Source: Ignavibacteria bacterium (GTDB lineage Bacteria; Bacteroidota; Ignavibacteria; Tepidaquicellales; Tepidaquicellaceae). From it: 64,000 bases of DNA. The notes under the pieces were generated by a model, which saw only the letters and a list, made by a program, of their open reading frames with translations, had not been told where the DNA came from and ran no database searches. Location of the stretch: positions 62,001 to 126,000 of the forward strand of contig JADJWZ010000003.1 in the NCBI GenBank assembly GCA_016716125.1. The letters run 5' to 3'. The position numbers and the translations under genes were made by a program. Below are positions 37,861 through 47,212 of this stretch, in pieces; the first letter of the stretch is position 1; the number at the start of each line of letters is the position of its first letter.

Positions 37861-38637
37861 ATGGTTTCCATAATCATTATAAATTATAATCAGAAAACTC
37901 TTTTGAAAGATTGTCTTGATTCTGTATATGAAAAATTCAGATTTGAATTTGAAGTTATAGTTGTAAACAATTCTCCAAGGGAAAATCTGGATGAGTTTAA
38001 AAAACTATATGGAAAAATTAAGATTCTTAATAACAGTAACAGAGGATATTCACAGGCAAATAATTTCGGAGTTCAGAATTCATCCGGCGAGATTCTCCTT
38101 TTTTTAAATGCGGATACTAAAATCGAGACAGCACCCGGCGATGACTTATTCGAATTGCTTGATAAACCCAGCACCGGCGCAGTAGGGTTAAAACTGTTTA
38201 ATGAAGACGGAACATTTCAGCTTTCATTCTGGAAAGAAAATAATTTCTTAAACGAGATTAGTAATAAAAACGAAGAAAAGGATTTCACAAAAAGGAATGC
38301 TATAGCTATTGGACTTAAAGAAACAGAATATTCAGAGATAAGCAAAGTTGACTGGGTGACAGGCGCGGCGTTGGCAGTAAAGAAAAATGTATTTATGAAT
38401 GCCGGCGGATTCGACGAGAAATTTTTTCTTTTTTATGAAGATGCGGATTTTTGTAAAAGATTAAAAGATGCAGGATATAAAAACATATTTTATCCGTATT
38501 GTAAGATCATTCATTACAAAGGTGAAAAAGTGAATCAAAATTTTCAAACGGATACTTATTATTATTCTAAAGAGTCGCAATTGTATTATTATAAAAAGCA
38601 CTGCGGGATAATAGACCGTATGACTTTAAGATTTTAA
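37861..38637 (+). CDS. GT2-family glycosyltransferase
   Basis: A 258-residue GT-A enzyme, the shortest of the four. It has MVSIIIINYNQ, VVNNSPRENL, LLFLNADTKI and FFLFYEDADFCKRL. The C-terminal membrane-associated helices of its neighbours are absent. Its ATG directly follows the previous stop. Likely cytosolic, acting on the same lipid-linked glycan. Confidence 0.9.
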   Translation: MVSIIIINYNQKTLLKDCLDSVYEKFRFEFEVIVVNNSPRENLDEFKKLYGKIKILNNSNRGYSQANNFGVQNSSGEILLFLNADTKIETAPGDDLFELLDKPSTGAVGLKLFNEDGTFQLSFWKENNFLNEISNKNEEKDFTKRNAIAIGLKETEYSEISKVDWVTGAALAVKKNVFMNAGGFDEKFFLFYEDADFCKRLKDAGYKNIFYPYCKIIHYKGEKVNQNFQTDTYYYSKESQLYYYKKHCGIIDRMTLRF

Positions 38638-38737
38638 TTGTTCATCAAGTTCTTTATAGTGACTGTAACTAGTTTCAAAAAACTGAATGCGCAAATTTTA
38701 CTGCTTACTTTGGGAGTGAAAAGAAAATGAAAGGAAA

Positions 38738-39856
38738 ATGATAAGAATACTTGAGCTTATTGACGGAGGATTTATCGGAGGCGGACAGACGCATATTCTT
38801 TCGCTTGTAAAATGTCTGGATAAAGAAAAGTATGAACCGGTTATATCAGCTTCGGGAAAAGGTGAGTTCAGACCGCTCGCAGAAAAAAGCGGTTTCAAAT
38901 TTGAGCCGGCGGAACTTCCGAAGTTTTACAGGAAAAAGTATCTTGGCAGAATAGATGAGATCGTAAAGAAATATTCTATTGAAATCATACATTCACACGG
39001 AGGAGTAGCAGGGATGTACGCAAGATTTTATAAAAAGAATTTCGAAAATATAAAAACTTTGCATACGATACACGGCATTCATTATATAAATTCTTCAAAT
39101 ATTTTTCGTAAATACTTTTCGCTTTCTATTGAACAGTACCTAACTCAATTCACAGACGGATTTATCTGCGTTTCACATTCAGACCGTGACCTTGCGGAAA
39201 AGCTGAAAATCATCGAGCCATCCCGGACGACTGTAATTCATAACGGAATAGATCTTGACAGATTCAGCAGCGGCGTAAAAAATAAAATTCTTATGAAAGA
39301 ATATGGAATTGAAGAAGGTGATACAGTAATTGGAAATATATCCCGGTTTGATTTTCAGAAGAATCAAAGATACATTATAAGAAACTGCGCCGAGCTTTTA
39401 AAGAAGCATCCCCGGTTAAAGATATTGCTTGCAGGTGAGGGAAAATATTTGGATGAATGTAAAAAAATTGCAGAAGGCCTGGAAGGAAAAGACAGAATTA
39501 TATTCCCGGGTTCGATTACAAATACAGAAGATCACTATTCATTGTTTGATGTTTATGTATTCCCGACTCTCTGGGAAGGTTTATCAATTTCGATGATCGA
39601 AGCAATGGCCTGCGGCAGATGTATTGTCGCAAGCGATATTCCTTCGAACAAAGAGCTTATAGTAGATGGAGTGAGCGGATATTTATTTAATATTAATGAT
39701 AGAAATGTCTTTAAGGAAAAAATTGATAATGTTATTAATCGAAAAGATATCCGTGATAAATTATCAGACAACGCATTCAGAAGTTCAAAAATTTTTTCTG
39801 AAAAAATAATGACTGAAAAAACAGAAGAGGAATACATTAAATTAAACCGAAGTTAA
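38738..39856 (+). CDS. GT4-family glycosyltransferase
   Basis: A 372-residue GT-B enzyme. It opens with LELIDGGFIGGGQTHILSLVK and contains IIHSHGGVAGMYARF, TLHTIHGIHY and VIHNGID. The GT4 block PTLWEGLSISMIEAMACGRC carries the EX7E residues. A 100-bp gap separates it from the previous GT, and GGAAA precedes the ATG, so it may begin a second transcript. It is 9 bp upstream of nadD. Confidence 0.9.
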   Translation: MIRILELIDGGFIGGGQTHILSLVKCLDKEKYEPVISASGKGEFRPLAEKSGFKFEPAELPKFYRKKYLGRIDEIVKKYSIEIIHSHGGVAGMYARFYKKNFENIKTLHTIHGIHYINSSNIFRKYFSLSIEQYLTQFTDGFICVSHSDRDLAEKLKIIEPSRTTVIHNGIDLDRFSSGVKNKILMKEYGIEEGDTVIGNISRFDFQKNQRYIIRNCAELLKKHPRLKILLAGEGKYLDECKKIAEGLEGKDRIIFPGSITNTEDHYSLFDVYVFPTLWEGLSISMIEAMACGRCIVASDIPSNKELIVDGVSGYLFNINDRNVFKEKIDNVINRKDIRDKLSDNAFRSSKIFSEKIMTEKTEEEYIKLNRS

Positions 39857-39865
39857 AACTGTCAG

Positions 39866-40447
39866 ATGAAAAGAATCGGAATATTCGGAGGCGCATTTAA
39901 TCCGCCACACATAGCTCATTCAATAGCTGCCCAGCTTGTTACAGAGGAACTGACGCTGGATAAAATGATATTCATTCCTTCGGGAAATCATCCTTTAAAA
40001 GAATCAATTGCAGCGAAACACAGATTAGAAATGACGAAACTTGCATTCAGAGATAACGATAAATTTGAAGTTAGCGATATTGAGATCAGAGACAGTGAGA
40101 AAAAAACTTATACGGTTGATACCCTGGAGAAATTAAAAGAAGTATACAGTAACGAAGAAGTAAAATTATTTCTAATACTTGGAGCTGATAATATTCTTAT
40201 ACTTGACAAATGGAAGCAGCCGGAGAAATTATTTGAACTTGCAGAAATAGCAGTAATAGGAAGACCCGGGTCTGAGCTTGAAAAAGCTGAATCAAAATAT
40301 TCTTCAAGAATAAAAATTGTTACAATACCTTTAATGGAAATTTCATCATCAAACATAAGAACACTTATAAGAGATAAAAAATCTGCGAGATACATGGTAA
40401 GCAGGGAAGTCGAAAATTATATATATGAAAACCGATTATACATATAG
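39866..40447 (+). CDS. nadD: Nicotinate-nucleotide adenylyltransferase
   Basis: A 193-residue cytosolic enzyme that adenylates nicotinate mononucleotide in NAD synthesis. The nucleotidyltransferase motif GGAFNPPHIAHS (8-19, with HxxH-equivalent HIAH) and the C-terminal SSSNIRTLIRD (the ISSTXXR-type motif) are both intact, followed by the VENYIYENRLY ending usual for NadD. Length is typical. Its placement behind the glycan genes is probably incidental. Confidence 0.96.
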   Translation: MKRIGIFGGAFNPPHIAHSIAAQLVTEELTLDKMIFIPSGNHPLKESIAAKHRLEMTKLAFRDNDKFEVSDIEIRDSEKKTYTVDTLEKLKEVYSNEEVKLFLILGADNILILDKWKQPEKLFELAEIAVIGRPGSELEKAESKYSSRIKIVTIPLMEISSSNIRTLIRDKKSARYMVSREVENYIYENRLYI

Positions 40448-40509
40448 TGATAACTTATGAAATTTAATTTTATTAATTTTACAAAATTTATTAAACAAAA
40501 TTCAAAGTC

Positions 40510-41280
40510 ATGAATGAAGAAAACATTGAACCTTCCGGAAATTCAGATCCGGAATATCAGGATCAGCAGCTATCGGTTACAGAAGCGCTCTCCGGAGTTA
40601 TCTCAGCGCCGGGAGAAACTTTCGAAACCATCGCAACCACACCTAAAAGAAATTACTGGCTGATACCTATTCTGATAGCTGTCTTACTCGGCCTTGTTAC
40701 ATCGTTCCTGTTTATGCAGGACAAAGAGCTGACAACCAAGACAATGGAAAAGCAAAAAGAGAATATGATGGAAAAGTTCAGAGAGAATATAAAGAATGGA
40801 ACAATGACACAGGAACAGGCCGAGAGCGCTATGGAATCAATGAATCCTGAAGGAACTATGTTTAAAGTGATCGGATACGGCGGCGCTGCGATTGGTCCGT
40901 TCATAATTTTACTTATACTCAGCATAATTTATTTTATCGTGCTTAAGATCTTGAAATCCGAAGCGCATATAACGGATGTAATGAATGTGGTAGGACTTTC
41001 ATTTATTATAATTGCCATAGGAAATCTATTGGCAACTGTACTTTCGATAATCATGGGTGATCTTACAAGTATCGGACCGGCAATTCTTACGACAGAAGAT
41101 AGCGCTGGTAAAAAAGTATTTGCCATGCTGACAAAAGTTGACTTATTTGCAATTTGGTTTTATACAGTTGTCTCAATCGGATTATCAAAGATCGGAAGGA
41201 TCAGTATTGTAAAATCAGCGGCATTTGTATTCGGAATATGGATTATCTTTTATGTTATACTATTGTCAGTATTATTTTGA
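40510..41280 (+). CDS. Yip1-domain membrane protein
   Basis: A 256-residue protein with an acidic N-terminal tail, then the Yip1 entry motif SGVISAPGETFETIATTPKRNYW, and five hydrophobic helices (about 56-75, 118-145, 160-190, 212-228, 236-255). A long charged loop (residues 77-118, rich in M, K and E) lies between helices 1 and 2. Bacterial Yip1 proteins have no established function. It is 3 bp upstream of the M48 protease gene, so the two are probably co-transcribed and co-translated. Confidence 0.82.
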   Translation: MNEENIEPSGNSDPEYQDQQLSVTEALSGVISAPGETFETIATTPKRNYWLIPILIAVLLGLVTSFLFMQDKELTTKTMEKQKENMMEKFRENIKNGTMTQEQAESAMESMNPEGTMFKVIGYGGAAIGPFIILLILSIIYFIVLKILKSEAHITDVMNVVGLSFIIIAIGNLLATVLSIIMGDLTSIGPAILTTEDSAGKKVFAMLTKVDLFAIWFYTVVSIGLSKIGRISIVKSAAFVFGIWIIFYVILLSVLF

Positions 41281-41283
41281 TAA

Positions 41284-42435
41284 ATGAATAGTGAATTAAC
41301 GTCTGATCCAGTTCAGGATAAAAATGCCGCCGGTAAAAGAGATGAATTAGCTAAAGAATACTCAAAGATAAATCAGATCATATCTCTTACAGAGACAATA
41401 CTTTTTTTTGTGATAACTGTATTGTTTATTGTATCAGGATATTCAAAATCACTGGAGGCATTCGCCTTTGGATTTACATCAAATGCATATATAGCGCTGC
41501 TCATCTTTTTTGGAATCTTCGGAATTTTTCAGTCTGTCATTTCTTTTCCCTTGGGATTTTATTCGGAGTATGTCCTTGAACATAAATATGAACTTTCGAA
41601 TCAGACGATTGCCGGTTACTTCAGGGAAAAGTTCAAAGGAATACTTATCGGAATTCTAATCGGAGTTCCGCTGACTTTAATTTTTTATTTCATCATTAAA
41701 AATTATCCTGACAGCTGGTGGCTGATACTCGGTGTAACAATATTTTTCTTTTCTGTGATCATTGGCAGACTGGCGCCGATTCTGATCATGCCGTTATTTT
41801 ATAAATTCAAACCAATTGAAAATCAGGAAATAGAAAGCCGTATAAAATCACTTTGCGAAAGGACGGGCGTAAAGGTGCAGGGCATATTTGAATTTGACAT
41901 GAGTAAGAATACAAAGAAGGCGAATGCTGCATTTACGGGATTAGGAAAATCCAAAAGGATAATACTTGGCGATACATTGCTTGAGAAATTTTCTCCGGAG
42001 GAAATTGAAATGGTATTTGCACACGAGATGGGACATTATAAAAGGCGGCATATATTGAAGCTTATGTCGGTTTCGGTATTAATGACTTTTGCAGGATTGT
42101 ATCTGACATCACTTGTGTATTCAGATACACTGAGTTATTTCGGGTTCAGTTCAGTTTCAGAGATCGCCGCCTTACCGCTTTTATTTTTATACCTTAGTCT
42201 GTTCGGACTAATTACAACACCGGTGTCGAGTATTTTATCGAGAAAATATGAATGGGAAGCGGATACATTTGCGCTGGAGACAACCCTTGACAGGAAGTCA
42301 TTCATTTCCGCAATGGAAAAATTAGCCGATCAGAATCTTGCTGACAGAACTCCCAATAAAATAATAGAATTTTTATTTCATTCGCATCCGTCTATAGATA
42401 AGCGTATAAAGTTTGCGGAGAATTTCAAGCTTTAA
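41284..42435 (+). CDS. M48-family membrane zinc metalloprotease (Ste24/CAAX-prenyl-protease-like)
   Basis: A 383-residue polytopic protease. Four to five hydrophobic helices precede the zinc site HEMGH (His247 in FAHEMGHYKRRH); two more helices follow, and the third ligand is the Glu in YEWEADTFAL. The C-terminal HSHPSIDKRIKF block is the M48 signature tail. Size and topology match the Ste24p-type subgroup, whose bacterial members process or degrade membrane proteins. It is downstream of the Yip1-domain gene. Confidence 0.92.
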   Translation: MNSELTSDPVQDKNAAGKRDELAKEYSKINQIISLTETILFFVITVLFIVSGYSKSLEAFAFGFTSNAYIALLIFFGIFGIFQSVISFPLGFYSEYVLEHKYELSNQTIAGYFREKFKGILIGILIGVPLTLIFYFIIKNYPDSWWLILGVTIFFFSVIIGRLAPILIMPLFYKFKPIENQEIESRIKSLCERTGVKVQGIFEFDMSKNTKKANAAFTGLGKSKRIILGDTLLEKFSPEEIEMVFAHEMGHYKRRHILKLMSVSVLMTFAGLYLTSLVYSDTLSYFGFSSVSEIAALPLLFLYLSLFGLITTPVSSILSRKYEWEADTFALETTLDRKSFISAMEKLADQNLADRTPNKIIEFLFHSHPSIDKRIKFAENFKL

Positions 42436-42457
42436 GATTTATTTTGATTAGGAAAAA

Positions 42458-43276
42458 TCATTTGAGAACTGCTCCGTCATCGATCCATGATTTGATTTTT
42501 TTTATATCACAATCAGAAAGTTTATCACCTTCAAAAGGCATTGCAGTAACACCTTCTGAATGCGTGATTGCAAGATAGACATCACCGGTGAGAGCTACTT
42601 CCCTGAATTTTTCAGAATTACTGAAATCATATCCCATTTTAGGTTTCGCGCCGCTGTGACAGCCCACACAATTTTCATCAATAATTGGTCTGATGTCAGA
42701 TTCAAAAGACATATTTTCTGACATACAATCTGAAGCTGAAATTTCGCAGCTGTTATTCTGCATTCCCTGATCTATCCATTTATATATTATATCTTTCTGT
42801 TCCTGCGTTAACTTTTTATTTGGAGCCGGAGGCATCTTGTTACGTCTCAGCATTTTTTCAAGTTTATTTTTATATCTGTCGCCCTGAGATCCGTTTGCCT
42901 GGAGAAAGTTTTTTAATCTGTCATTGTCCCTGTTTTTATTTCTGCCTCGGTCATCATCGTCCCTGTCATCGAATCTGTCATCGTCATCATCTTCATCTTC
43001 TATTTCGACTGTTCGGATAAGATTTTCATAACTTGTCAGGATAACTCCATGCTTTTGAGATTCTTCATTATGACAGCCGGATTTTGCGCAGTTTGACTGT
43101 AGAAGCGGAAGGACATCCTGTTTGAAATAAATTATATTGGGGTCGCAGTCTGATGTGTCAAGCCCGGCAGGAGAATTAGTTCTCTCAGATCCGTTAATAA
43201 AAGATAAAAAGCTGATACTTAACAAAAGGATAAAAGAAAAGTAGAAGCAAGAGAGCTTGTTAAGAAAAATGTTCAT
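42458..43276 (-). CDS. Secreted cytochrome-c-domain protein with Asp/Arg-rich insert
   Basis: A 272-residue exported protein (signal peptide 1-29). Two haem-type sites are present: an unusual CX4CH (CAKSGCH, about 60-66) and a CX2CH (CVGCH, about 203-207). Each is followed by a Met-Pro segment (NKMPPAP and TAMPFEG) that could supply an axial Met. Between the first site and the MPP loop lies a low-complexity tract of Asp and Arg (about 95-116), which replaces the usual spacer. Known relatives are periplasmic cytochrome-domain proteins of Bacteroidota and Planctomycetota. The redox partner is unknown. The gene converges with the M48 gene. Confidence 0.8.
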   Translation of the reverse strand: MNIFLNKLSCFYFSFILLLSISFLSFINGSERTNSPAGLDTSDCDPNIIYFKQDVLPLLQSNCAKSGCHNEESQKHGVILTSYENLIRTVEIEDEDDDDDRFDDRDDDDRGRNKNRDNDRLKNFLQANGSQGDRYKNKLEKMLRRNKMPPAPNKKLTQEQKDIIYKWIDQGMQNNSCEISASDCMSENMSFESDIRPIIDENCVGCHSGAKPKMGYDFSNSEKFREVALTGDVYLAITHSEGVTAMPFEGDKLSDCDIKKIKSWIDDGAVLK

Positions 43277-43428
43277 CTATTTAAAAACCAATTTAATTAT
43301 GAAAAAATTTGAATAATTTTTCTCAAAGTAGATATGAATATTTTATTTTACAATAAACTAATTATTACCGTAATAAAATATCATGCGGATTGAATTTAAT
43401 TTGTAAATTCTTTTACGGATTTTCAAAT

Positions 43429-46110
43429 ATGAATAAAAAGTCCAAACATAAAAGCGCAACAGATCCGGAAATTCCGCATCTCAGAAAATTTGAAAAGATC
43501 TTTAAATCGGAAGATAGTCATCCATTTAAAATATTAGGTCCGCACTTAAATATAGCCGAAAAGAAAGTAATTATATATTGTTATCTCTCATCCGCTAATG
43601 AAGCCTGGATAAAAATTACCGGCAGCAGAAAAAAACATAAAATGAAACGGCTTTCCGATGCCGGAATATTTCAGATTACTTTTGAAAATAAAGAAGATCT
43701 GTTTACTTATAAAATTATTTACAGTAATGAACAAACAAAGATCAAAGAATTTTATGATCCGTATTCGTTTCCCACACAGCTCACAGATCTTGATATTCAT
43801 CTTTTAAATGAAGGTACTCATCAGAAATCTTTTGAAAAATTAGGAGCGATAGTATGTTCGGTAAAAAAAATAAAAGGCGTTCACTTTGCAGTATGGGCGC
43901 CGAAGGCAAGAAGCGTCAGCCTTGCGGGAGATTTTAATGACTGGAAAGACGGAGTTCTGCCAATGGAGAATGTCAGTAATTCCGGTTACTGGTGCATATT
44001 TATTCCGGGATTAAAGGAAGATACTATGTATAAATTCGCTGTTAAAAATAAACAGGGGAATGTTGTTTTTAAATCAGATCCTTACGCATTAAAATGCGAA
44101 CTGCGTCCGGGTAATGCTTCTGTCGTAACTACATTAAAGAAACATAAGTGGAAAGACGGTGAATGGATGAAGAACAGAAATAACTCCAAGAGTTTAAAAT
44201 CATCATATAAAACAAAGCCGGTCTCTGTGTATGAAGTCCATCTCGGTTCATGGAAAAAAGATTACAACAACATAGATTATTCAAATGAATGGGGTTATAA
44301 AAATTACAGACAGCTTGCTCATGAGCTTATTGATTATGCAAAAGAAATGAACTTCACTCATCTAGAACTTCTTCCAGTCGCGGAGCATCCTCTGGATATT
44401 TCATGGGGATATCAGGTAGTAAATTATTTCGCTCCGACGAGCAGATACGGTACGCCGGAAGATTTTATGTATTTTGTAGATCACTGTCACCGCAACGGAA
44501 TAGGAGTGATACTGGACTGGGTGCCGTCTCATTTTCCTACAGACGCTCACGGTCTCGCAACATTTGACGGCAGCCCGGCATATGCTTATGAGAATCCTTT
44601 AAAAGGATTTCATAAAGATTGGGGAACATTTGTTTTTGATTACGGAAAAAACGAAGTCAGAAATTTTCTTATTTCCAATGCCCTCTTCTGGTTTGAAAAA
44701 TACCATATTGACGGTTTAAGAGTCGATGCCGTTGCTTCAATGCTCTATCTCGATTATTCAAGAAATGAAGGAGAATGGGTTCCGAATGTTCACGGCGGAA
44801 ATGAAAATCTTGAAGCAATTGAGTTTCTGAAATGTTTAAATGTAACGGTTCACAAAAAAGTAAAAGGCGTGCTGATGATAGCTGAAGAATCATCTTCATG
44901 GCCCGGCGTTACAAGAGCTGTTCATCTCGGCGGACTTGGATTTGATATGAAATGGAATATGGGATGGATGCATGATACTCTTGCATATTTTTCAATGGAT
45001 CCGGTCTTCAGGAAATTTCATCACGGCAAACTTACTTTTACAATATGGTATGCATTCAATGAAAATTTTTTGCTGCCGTTTTCTCACGATGAAGTTGTAC
45101 ATCTTAAAAGATCAGTAATTGAAAAGATGCCGGGAAATGAATGGGAGAAATTTGCTAACCTGAGACTGATGTTCGGATTTATGTTCAGTCATCCGGGTAA
45201 GAAGCTGAATTTTATGGGGAATGAAATTGCGCAGTATAAAGAATGGAATTCAGAATCTTCATTAGACTGGGAAGCGCTCAATTATGATTTTAACCATAAG
45301 TATCATGTCTATTTCCGTGAACTTAACAGAATATATAAAGAGTATCCCGCATTTCATGAAGATGATTTTGACAGTTCGGGATTTCAATGGCTCGACTTTT
45401 CTGATGCTGATAAAAGCGTGATTGCCTTTGTAAGATTCAGTAAAGATAAAAAAGAAATGTTACTCTTTACTTTTAATATGACTCCTGTGATCCGTGAAGA
45501 ATATCTCTTCGGTGTTCCGCGCAAAGGATTTTACAGGGAAATTCTGAACAGCAATGCAGCGGAGTTTGGCGGAACAGCTGAAGGAAATTTCGGCGGGGTA
45601 TATTCGGCTGACAGTCCGCGATTCGAATTTCCATTCAGTATAAAAGTCACTTTACCTCCGCTGGCTGTCAATGTTTACAGACATGAAGAAGATCAGGCAG
45701 AGTTTGGGAAGAAGGAAGAAATAATTGTTTCTGTTACTGATCTTTCAGAACCGGAGAAAAAAATTTCTACAAAAATTCCGGATAGTAAGAATGAAATGTT
45801 AACAGAGATTACAGATGAAAATAATTCAGACAATGAAACAGATGATAAGTCATCAGCTCAGTCTGAAATGCAGGATGAACAAAATCTTAACGGAGATAAT
45901 ATTAACCCGGAGGAGACTTATGAAGAAAGTGAGTCTATAAATGTTGAACCTGAAGTAAATTCATCAGATACAGAAAATACTCCGGCTGAAAAAGATAGTC
46001 TGAATATTGAAGTTAAAAAAAATGATGATGATCTAAAGTCAAATGAAATGAGTGAAGATGAAATGAATGATAAGATCAAGGAGATCATAAATAAAATAAA
46101 AAAATATTAA
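43429..46110 (+). CDS. glgB: 1,4-alpha-glucan branching enzyme with long acidic tail
   Basis: An 893-residue GH13 enzyme that makes alpha-1,6 branches in glycogen. The start is the ATG at 43429; the TTG at 43390 only adds an unsupported leader. Order: N-terminal CBM48-like domains (about 1-270, including AGDFNDWKDGVLPM), then the TIM barrel with catalytic Asp433 (GLRVDAVASM), Glu486 (LMIAEESSSW) and Asp554 (FSHDEVVH), and a beta-sandwich ending near 750. Spacing of the triad equals that of E. coli GlgB. A further roughly 140 residues (755-893) are Asp/Glu/Ser/Asn-rich and probably disordered, ending in a short amphipathic helix (MNDKIKEIINKIKKY). That tail is not usual for the enzyme. It is monocistronic. 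Confidence 0.95.
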   Translation: MNKKSKHKSATDPEIPHLRKFEKIFKSEDSHPFKILGPHLNIAEKKVIIYCYLSSANEAWIKITGSRKKHKMKRLSDAGIFQITFENKEDLFTYKIIYSNEQTKIKEFYDPYSFPTQLTDLDIHLLNEGTHQKSFEKLGAIVCSVKKIKGVHFAVWAPKARSVSLAGDFNDWKDGVLPMENVSNSGYWCIFIPGLKEDTMYKFAVKNKQGNVVFKSDPYALKCELRPGNASVVTTLKKHKWKDGEWMKNRNNSKSLKSSYKTKPVSVYEVHLGSWKKDYNNIDYSNEWGYKNYRQLAHELIDYAKEMNFTHLELLPVAEHPLDISWGYQVVNYFAPTSRYGTPEDFMYFVDHCHRNGIGVILDWVPSHFPTDAHGLATFDGSPAYAYENPLKGFHKDWGTFVFDYGKNEVRNFLISNALFWFEKYHIDGLRVDAVASMLYLDYSRNEGEWVPNVHGGNENLEAIEFLKCLNVTVHKKVKGVLMIAEESSSWPGVTRAVHLGGLGFDMKWNMGWMHDTLAYFSMDPVFRKFHHGKLTFTIWYAFNENFLLPFSHDEVVHLKRSVIEKMPGNEWEKFANLRLMFGFMFSHPGKKLNFMGNEIAQYKEWNSESSLDWEALNYDFNHKYHVYFRELNRIYKEYPAFHEDDFDSSGFQWLDFSDADKSVIAFVRFSKDKKEMLLFTFNMTPVIREEYLFGVPRKGFYREILNSNAAEFGGTAEGNFGGVYSADSPRFEFPFSIKVTLPPLAVNVYRHEEDQAEFGKKEEIIVSVTDLSEPEKKISTKIPDSKNEMLTEITDENNSDNETDDKSSAQSEMQDEQNLNGDNINPEETYEESESINVEPEVNSSDTENTPAEKDSLNIEVKKNDDDLKSNEMSEDEMNDKIKEIINKIKKY

Positions 46111-46261
46111 CATTTATTCGAAAGCAGAAAAATCATTTTTATTTATTTTTAAAATTGATATAATGTTAATTCAGTTACAAAAAGAATTTCTGCAGAAGGA
46201 ATATTTTATTTTTAAGAATTAAAATGTCCGGTAATTTTTGTTGTGTACAAAAATATAGAGT

Positions 46262-47212
46262 ATGTCTAAAATAAATACGTTTCTGAATAATTTTAATTTT
46301 TCTGTTGATGAAATTGGCGCAAAAGAACGCGCTGCATCGCTTGCATCCAGAAGCATTAAAACCGAAAGTAAGATACAGGCATTGAAGACAGCGATATCAA
46401 TGCTTGATCTGACAACACTTGAAGGAAAAGATTCTGAAGGCAAGGTTTATGCGATGTGTCAGAAAGCGATCAGACCGAAACCCGGCGACGACACAATTCC
46501 TCATGTAGCTGCCGTTTGCGTCTATCCGAATATGATCAGATTTGCAAAAGACGCAGTCAGAAATTCCGGCGTTCATATTGCATCGGTTGCAACAGCTTTC
46601 CCATCAGGTCAGTATCCACTTAAGCTTAAGATTGAAGATGTGAAAAGATGTATAAAAGACGGCGCTGATGAGATCGATATGGTGATCTCACGCGGCGAAT
46701 TTTTATCAGGTGATTATGAATATGTGTTTGATGAAATAAAGCAGATCAAAGAAACTTGTATAGATTCTGCAAAAGAATACAGCGACCGTCACGGTAAAAA
46801 GCATGAAGTTCATCTCAAAGTAATTCTTGAAACAGGAGAGCTCGAAACTTACGACAATGTAAGAAAGGCAAGTTTTATAGGTATGATGGCAGGCGGGGAT
46901 TTTATAAAAACTTCTACCGGAAAAATTCAGCCCGCAGCTACACTGCCAGTTACGCTTGTAATGCTCGAAGCCATCCGCGATTATTATAATGAAACCGGAA
47001 TTAAAACCGGGATGAAACCGGCGGGCGGGATTAAGACAGCAAAGGATGCAATTGCCTATCTTGTTCTGATGAAAGAAACTCTCGGGGATGAATGGCTGAC
47101 TCCCGATCTATACCGACTCGGAGCAAGCTCAGTTCTGAATGATATACTGATGCAGCTTGACAAACAAAAAACAGGTTATTATCAAAGCTCTGATTATTAT
47201 TCCCTTGATTAA
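46262..47212 (+). CDS. deoC: Deoxyribose-phosphate aldolase
   Basis: A 316-residue class I aldolase that splits 2-deoxyribose-5-phosphate into glyceraldehyde-3-phosphate and acetaldehyde. The Schiff-base Lys216 is in GGDFIKTSTGK, the Asp/Asp pair in DEIDMVISRG, and the second Lys in MKPAGGIKTAKDA. It is longer than the roughly 250-residue E. coli enzyme because of an N-terminal helix-rich extension, a form common in several phyla. It permits deoxynucleoside salvage for carbon. The last codons overlap the next gene. Confidence 0.95.
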   Translation: MSKINTFLNNFNFSVDEIGAKERAASLASRSIKTESKIQALKTAISMLDLTTLEGKDSEGKVYAMCQKAIRPKPGDDTIPHVAAVCVYPNMIRFAKDAVRNSGVHIASVATAFPSGQYPLKLKIEDVKRCIKDGADEIDMVISRGEFLSGDYEYVFDEIKQIKETCIDSAKEYSDRHGKKHEVHLKVILETGELETYDNVRKASFIGMMAGGDFIKTSTGKIQPAATLPVTLVMLEAIRDYYNETGIKTGMKPAGGIKTAKDAIAYLVLMKETLGDEWLTPDLYRLGASSVLNDILMQLDKQKTGYYQSSDYYSLD

